Shown piece after piece: positions 5,833-9,024 of a DNA stretch of 9,024 nucleotides. A model generated the notes under the pieces. It was not told where the DNA came from and did not search any database. It worked only from the letters and a program-made list of their open reading frames with translations. Made by a program: the position numbers and the translations under genes. Positions within the stretch are counted from its first letter, which is position 1. Each line of letters opens with the position of its first letter. Source of the DNA: JBOGGX01 sp050744245 (GTDB lineage: Bacteria > Actinomycetota > Acidimicrobiia > Acidimicrobiales > JBOGGX01); the NCBI GenBank assembly GCA_050744245.1, contig JBOGGX010000023.1, forward strand, positions 1 to 9,024, read 5' to 3'.

Positions 5833-6702
5833 TCACCGGACGACGACCGCCTGACCCTCGGCCACCTGGATCGAGAACGGGGCCTCCCTGGGGACCGGGA
5901 TCTGCACGCCGGCGCCGACGCCGTTGACCGTGTAGGTGCCGATCCACACCACCCGGGCGTTGCCATGGAACTCCCCGCCCGGCTGCCCGGCCGAGGAGCG
6001 GCGGTAGTAGTGCCAGCAGCTGCGCACCCCCTCCGCACCGACACCCTCGCACGTGAACGGAGCGGTGCCGTCGCCCATGGTCCACTCGACCCCACCGGCG
6101 GTGGCCTGCACCACGACGGTGACGCCGGGCACCGAGATGGGCGGCGAGGTCAAGGTCCCGGCGGGGATGTTGTCGACCGATAGCCAGGTGTCGAGGTTGA
6201 CGAGCGTCGTGGCCGCCGGGTTGAGCTGCGGCTCGGGTGCCGGGAGCCCGAGCAGGAACTCGTCCATGGCCAGCCGGGCCAGGTTCTCACCCGTGATGTC
6301 GGGGAACACCCTGATTTCGATGTAGCTGCCGAACTCACCCGCCTCGGGCGACCAGCACTCGAGACGGTAGGCCACGCCGCTGTCGGCGTTGAGGAACTCG
6401 AGCCAGTCGTCGAGTCGGGGCGGACGCCAGCGCAGGAAGCCCTGGACGATCGGGATCGGATTGACGCCCGCGTCCTGGTCGGGGCCCGTGCACGGCGTCG
6501 GCTGGCGCACGTAGGCGTTCAGCTCGTTGACCTGGCTCCTGACCCGGCCCAGCAGGCCGTCGTCGTTCGGGGAGACATCGGAACAGGCGGTGCACGGTGG
6601 CGTCGGCTGGGCCCCCGCCGCCGGGGCGAGGACGACCGGGACGCCGAGCACCGCGACGATCGCCGCCAATCCTGCGATGGGCACTCTCAGCTTGGTGTGC
6701 AC
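5833..6702 (-). CDS. Secreted protein with PKD-like C-terminal domain, copy B
   Basis: The product has 289 residues. I choose the GTG at 6702 over the ATG at 6738 because AGGAG lies 11 nt upstream and the product then begins directly with a signal peptide: K4, R6, a hydrophobic core at 7-27, and an A-G-A cleavage site after residue 31. The mature protein starts with a Cys-containing segment. The second half has T-W-L-S-V-D, W-T-M-G-D-G-T (MGDG at 209-212), C-W-H-Y-Y-R-R-S-S-A-G-Q-P-G-G and a final V-A-E-G-Q-A. I recall this set from secreted actinobacterial proteins with a PKD-like beta domain, often exported near small membrane proteins. The gene overlaps the upstream lipoprotein gene by 16 nt and precedes a small membrane protein by 7 nt. 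A paralogue lies at 3287-4078. Its role is unknown; binding at the cell surface is a guess. Confidence 0.88.
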   Translation of the reverse strand: MHTKLRVPIAGLAAIVAVLGVPVVLAPAAGAQPTPPCTACSDVSPNDDGLLGRVRSQVNELNAYVRQPTPCTGPDQDAGVNPIPIVQGFLRWRPPRLDDWLEFLNADSGVAYRLECWSPEAGEFGSYIEIRVFPDITGENLARLAMDEFLLGLPAPEPQLNPAATTLVNLDTWLSVDNIPAGTLTSPPISVPGVTVVVQATAGGVEWTMGDGTAPFTCEGVGAEGVRSCWHYYRRSSAGQPGGEFHGNARVVWIGTYTVNGVGAGVQIPVPREAPFSIQVAEGQAVVVR

Positions 6703-7259
6703 GGATCGCTCAACTCCTGTGACGCGGTCAGCTTCCATGTTCCATTCAGTCGTTCGAGCTCGCTTCGGACATGAAGCACCGTCTCCCCGGCCTGGCCGAT
6801 CGGCTCCCGGGTCGTTGGGTTGACGTACTGCGACCGATTGACAAAGCAGTCCTCGACCTGCGCCGACTCGCCGGCGAGGCTGACCAATGTCGGGTGCGTC
6901 TCGGTCGTGCCGACCACCGCAACGCCCTGTCCTTGGAGCTGCGTGAGAAGGCCCTGCGTGCGGGTCAACGCCTCGCCACCGACGAGAGCGAGCAAGTCGG
7001 GATGGTTCGGGTTCGGTGGGTCGTGGGCGGCATCGATGGCGGCCTTCGCGGCCCGGTACGCGGCCAGGACTTCTTCCTCGGGGGTCAGCGTGGTGGTCGG
7101 GGCCTCGGTCGTCGTCGGCGCCGCGGTAGTGGTGGTTGAGCCAGCGTCGTCCGCCGTCGGGGTGTCGCCGCCGGCCGTGTCATCGTCGCTGCCGTTGCAC
7201 GCGGCCCCGGCCAACAGCAGGGCGCAGGCGAGCGCAACGACCAATGCTGTGCGCCTCAC
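6687..7259 (-). CDS. Thr-rich-linker lipoprotein (NTF2/SnoaL-like fold suspected)
   Basis: The product has 190 residues. The GTG start at 7259 is chosen because GGGAGG lies 4 nt upstream and the signal peptide then begins with R2-R3, followed by a hydrophobic core (ALVVALACALLLAGAAC) and lipidation at C21. A low-complexity Thr/Ala/Pro linker with TTT-APTTT-EAPTTT runs to about residue 61. The rest begins with E-E-E-V-L-A-A-Y-R, contains H-D-P-P-N-P-N-H-P-D-L, and ends with a strand-rich part closing on G-T-W-K-L. This pattern, common in lipoproteins of Acidimicrobiia, suggests a small NTF2/SnoaL-like extracytoplasmic domain, but the fold is inferred. Two cysteines in the C-terminal part may form a disulfide. 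Its stop overlaps the start of the next gene by 16 nt, so it leads a four-gene operon. Confidence 0.85.
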   Translation of the reverse strand: MRRTALVVALACALLLAGAACNGSDDDTAGGDTPTADDAGSTTTTAAPTTTEAPTTTLTPEEEVLAAYRAAKAAIDAAHDPPNPNHPDLLALVGGEALTRTQGLLTQLQGQGVAVVGTTETHPTLVSLAGESAQVEDCFVNRSQYVNPTTREPIGQAGETVLHVRSELERLNGTWKLTASQELSDPCTPS

Positions 7260-7284
7260 GCGGCCTCCCGAGGGTCCATTCCGA

Positions 7285-7313
7285 ACATTATGCGGGCGTG
7301 TCACGGTCATAAC
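7285..7313 (-). promoter_or_regulatory. Promoter of the lipoprotein/secreted protein/DUF4291 operon
   Basis: On the minus strand a TAATGT -10 box (7290 to 7285, within CATAATGT) lies 25 nt before the GTG at 7259, leaving a leader of about 18 nt that contains GGGAGG. A loose -35 (TTATGA, 7312-7307) lies 16 nt upstream of the -10. No other -10-like site was seen in this spacer. The rest of 7260-7484 holds the two hairpins and the shared 24-base motif and no gene that I can support. Confidence 0.45.
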
Positions 7314-7399
7314 GGGGACATGCGGTCGATGGTTCCCCAAGGGTTGCCCATTCAACCTGCTGGTACGGGTCGGGCGGCCAGGACCGGTCGGCTGGGCGC

Positions 7400-7423
7400 A
7401 AACCTCGTTGACGCTATCGGGAC
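7400..7423. repeat. 24-base motif shared with 1827-1850
   Basis: Second copy of the spacer motif. Its right part forms one arm of the 7416-7432 hairpin. Confidence 0.45.
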
Positions 7424-7432
7424 GGCCCCGAT
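7416..7432 (-). terminator. Second hairpin in the 7260-7484 spacer
   Basis: A perfect 6-bp stem (ATCGGG and CCCGAT) with a 5-base loop lies about 50 nt past the lipoprotein stop. It lacks a U-tract and overlaps a 24-base motif shared with 1827-1850, so it could instead be regulatory. Confidence 0.3.
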
Positions 7433-7464
7433 TTCGAATCATCGACGGCGTTCGAGGTGGAGGT

Positions 7465-7483
7465 TTCGAGCTTCGGCTTCGAA
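7465..7483 (-). terminator. Hairpin just after the lipoprotein stop
   Basis: Two bases after the TGA at 7485-7487, the minus strand can fold as UUCGA-(A)-GC, loop CGAA, GC-UCGAA, a 7-bp stem with one bulged A. The plus strand folds at the same place around a C(UUCG)G tetraloop. No U-run follows, so termination is possible but not shown. Confidence 0.35.
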
Positions 7484-7484
7484 C

Positions 7485-8027
7485 TCACGCGTCGGGCTGG
7501 TACAGGTCCGGGTCGAAGCGCGTGAAGCCCGGAGCGCACGGCCCGGAGCGGACGTTCACATCGGTGGCGCCGTCGCCGTTGAGGAACCCGAAGACGACCA
7601 GCTCTCCCCGCACGGCTCGATACGTCCGCACCACCGATGCGGGATGGGTCGAACGGTAGCGCTCGACCGTGAACCCTTCACCTTCGAGGAGGCCAGTGAT
7701 CGCCGACTCGGCGGTCTGCTGATCGACGAGACCGGGTGCCACCGAGCTGCCGCGTGCACCGAACCAGCGGTCTTCCCGAGCGAGGTCTGCGCACGCCGTG
7801 TTGTCGGGCTCGAAGGTGTAGACGTAGGCGCCGACGTACGGGTCGTCGCGGCCCACGCCGACCGCGGCCCAGACCGCGTCGATCGTCGCCCGGATCTCGC
7901 CGTCACGCGGCTCGTCGGACGCAGGTGGTCGACCGGAGGACGGCGCCTCGGTCCCTCCGGACTCGCCGCACCCGGCGCCGACGGACACGGTGGCGACGAT
8001 ACACAGCCCGATCAGCCAGGCCGGCAC
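7485..8027 (-). CDS. Lipoprotein coupled to the 865-residue protein (unknown function)
   Basis: The product has 180 residues. A short hydrophobic stretch (LIGLCIVATVSVGAGC) ends at C20, a probable lipidation cysteine, although position -3 is Gly where Leu, Val or Ile is usual. A Ser/Pro/Glu-rich linker follows to about residue 42. The remainder is a small globular domain with two cysteines (about 79 and 164) that could pair. I recognise no family. The GTG start at 8027 follows the upstream stop by one base, so it is translationally coupled. The annotated N-terminus has no Arg or Lys before the hydrophobic core, which is odd for a signal peptide. The frame stays open upstream and would add R-R-V-R-A-A-E, but only a rare ATC start is available there. 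By position it could be a surface partner or protective protein for the large protein; that is inference. Confidence 0.8.
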   Translation of the reverse strand: MPAWLIGLCIVATVSVGAGCGESGGTEAPSSGRPPASDEPRDGEIRATIDAVWAAVGVGRDDPYVGAYVYTFEPDNTACADLAREDRWFGARGSSVAPGLVDQQTAESAITGLLEGEGFTVERYRSTHPASVVRTYRAVRGELVVFGFLNGDGATDVNVRSGPCAPGFTRFDPDLYQPDA

Positions 8028-8028
8028 C

Positions 8029-9024
8029 TCAGCCGCCCGGACGCGCCTGATCGTCGAGCCAGTCCACGTTGACGAGCGAGGCCCCGATCGGACTCGTGTC
8101 GAACAGCGACGGCTCGGTGTGGTACTGCTCGAACAACCGGAGGATCGTGTACATCCGCTCCTCCCAGTCGGGCCAGCTCGACGCGCCCGATCCCTTCAGG
8201 CTCTCGGGGTCGGTCGAGTCGCCACCTCCCTCCTCGAACCACACCGTCGTCGACGGTGAGAAACCGGGCTGGAACGACTCGATCCCGGCCATGGGCGCCA
8301 GGTCGACCACGCCGACCGACGAGGAGCCGGCGCCGGTGACGAACCCCGTGTGGTCGCCGACGAACGAGTCCGCGCTCCGCACGCCGGTGTCCATCGAGAG
8401 CAGATCGATCGGCACGATGTGGTTGTTGCTCCCGGGCCGGGCCGGGATGTCCTGGTCGACGTGGATCATCAACTCGCCGACTCGGAGGTCGATGTAGCGC
8501 ACGACGAACCCGTCGGGCCCGGGGCTGACCCGCTCGAGGTACGGCTGGGCGCCGGCCTGTTCGTGCGTGGCGACCAGGGTGTTGCCCTGGAATAGCAGCT
8601 GTTGCCGGCGGACCGGGTCGTCCTCGTCGATGGCGGCCACGTAGGCGGCGAAGCCGGTGCGGATGGTGCCGTCGCCCTCGTCGAACGAGTCGGAGAAGAA
8701 CCGCTCGAGCTCGGCCTCGGTGGGGCGAGGGTTGTGCTCGTACATCTCGAGGAAGGCCGAGAAGCGACCGCCGATGTCGTTGAAGATCCACTGGTTCCCG
8801 TCGGCCGCGGCCTGCATCACGCCACCGGTGCTGATGCCGAACACGGTCGTGTCACCGGTGATCGCCCCATGGACGCCCGTCGATGCCCACGGCGCGTACA
8901 TCAGCCAGTTGGCCCCGGGGTGGCCGGGCACGTCGGGGTGGCCCGCCAGCGCAGGCCCGGCGAACAGCTCGTCGGCCCGGTGCGCCAACAGGTCGTAGAA
9001 CCCGTTGATGAGCGTGTTGCGGAC
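8029..9024 (-). CDS. WXG-like, EF-hand-like polymorphic secreted protein, C-terminal third (partial here)
   Basis: This is codons 535-865 plus stop of the protein that starts at 1729. The reading frame is open upstream of the TTG at 8988 to the window edge, so that TTG is internal. The C-terminal region looks like one conserved domain. Visible blocks are NWLMYAPWAS (573-582), GNQWIFNDIGGRF, F-Q-G-N-T-L-V-A-T-H-E-Q followed by Q-P-Y-L, and a tail block with R-M-Y-T-I-L-R-L-F and P-S-L-F-D. I recall similar blocks in other actinobacterial secreted proteins and, more faintly, in DUF2515, but cannot name the family. H in the HEQ block could be catalytic; this is a guess. The TGA stop is followed after one base by the GTG of a lipoprotein gene, so the two are probably co-translated. 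Confidence 0.85.
   Translation of the reverse strand, partial: VRNTLINGFYDLLAHRADELFAGPALAGHPDVPGHPGANWLMYAPWASTGVHGAITGDTTVFGISTGGVMQAAADGNQWIFNDIGGRFSAFLEMYEHNPRPTEAELERFFSDSFDEGDGTIRTGFAAYVAAIDEDDPVRRQQLLFQGNTLVATHEQAGAQPYLERVSPGPDGFVVRYIDLRVGELMIHVDQDIPARPGSNNHIVPIDLLSMDTGVRSADSFVGDHTGFVTGAGSSSVGVVDLAPMAGIESFQPGFSPSTTVWFEEGGGDSTDPESLKGSGASSWPDWEERMYTILRLFEQYHTEPSLFDTSPIGASLVNVDWLDDQARPGG
8898..9024. repeat. Terminal direct repeat, right copy
   Basis: Exact copy of bases 1-127, ending at the last base of the window. Overlaying it on the left copy gives an 8,897-bp circle. Confidence 0.95.

Larger units (their letters stand above)
4111..6700. repeat. Tandem duplication, copy B (mostly intact)
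   Basis: It holds the intact HEAT, DUF4291, membrane and secreted-protein genes and the frameshifted WXG head. It begins immediately after copy A, cutting off the signal peptide of copy A's secreted paralogue. Confidence 0.7.

Noticed and set aside
8012..8791. 259-codon minus-strand frame
   Set aside because: It is an out-of-frame Arg-rich shadow of the C-terminal third of the 865-residue protein.

Overview
The window is GC-rich and reads like an actinobacterium. The Thr-rich lipoprotein linkers, frequent GTG starts and TAnnnT -10 boxes placed next to start codons resemble Acidimicrobiia (Ilumatobacter or Microthrix relatives). That placement is an inference. Bases 1-127 and 8898-9024 are identical. 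Joining the ends gives an 8,897-bp circle, and the largest gene then reads in one frame through the join as 865 codons. I see no replication, partition, mobilisation, recombinase, tRNA or rRNA gene and no CRISPR array.

Layout on the circle. (1) A minus-strand gene runs from 1729 to 1 and continues from the right edge to 8029. Its product has a WXG-like N-terminal helical region, EF-hand-like modules and a conserved C-terminal region, and looks like an ESX-type polymorphic secreted protein. A lipoprotein gene (8027-7485) follows one base after its stop. (2) A second minus-strand operon starts near 7290: lipoprotein (7259-6687), signal-peptide protein with a PKD-like end (6702-5833), small two-helix membrane protein (5825-5610) and DUF4291 protein (5613-5011). 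Short gaps and overlaps couple its genes. (3) On the plus strand, 2000-3084 and 4127-4992 carry what look like decayed toxin/immunity cassettes: WXG-type toxin heads, short toxin C-terminal 'tips', and HEAT-repeat proteins whose starts overlap the tip stops by GTGA.

The stretch of about 1984-4108 is a degenerate copy of about 4111-6700, in tandem. Copy B (right) keeps an intact HEAT protein, DUF4291 protein, membrane protein and secreted protein, but its WXG head is frameshifted and joined to a tip out of frame. Copy A (left) has lost most of its WXG head, nearly all of DUF4291, the second membrane helix and the signal peptide of its secreted paralogue. One of its HEAT genes has an in-frame TGA and the other a 68-bp deletion. 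It also holds a tip/HEAT pair that copy B lacks.

Interpretation (inference): this is an accessory locus of polymorphic toxins exported by an ESX-like route, with orphan tip/immunity cassettes in decay beside an intact secreted-protein operon. Whether it is a free circle or one unit of a longer tandem array cannot be decided from the sequence alone.
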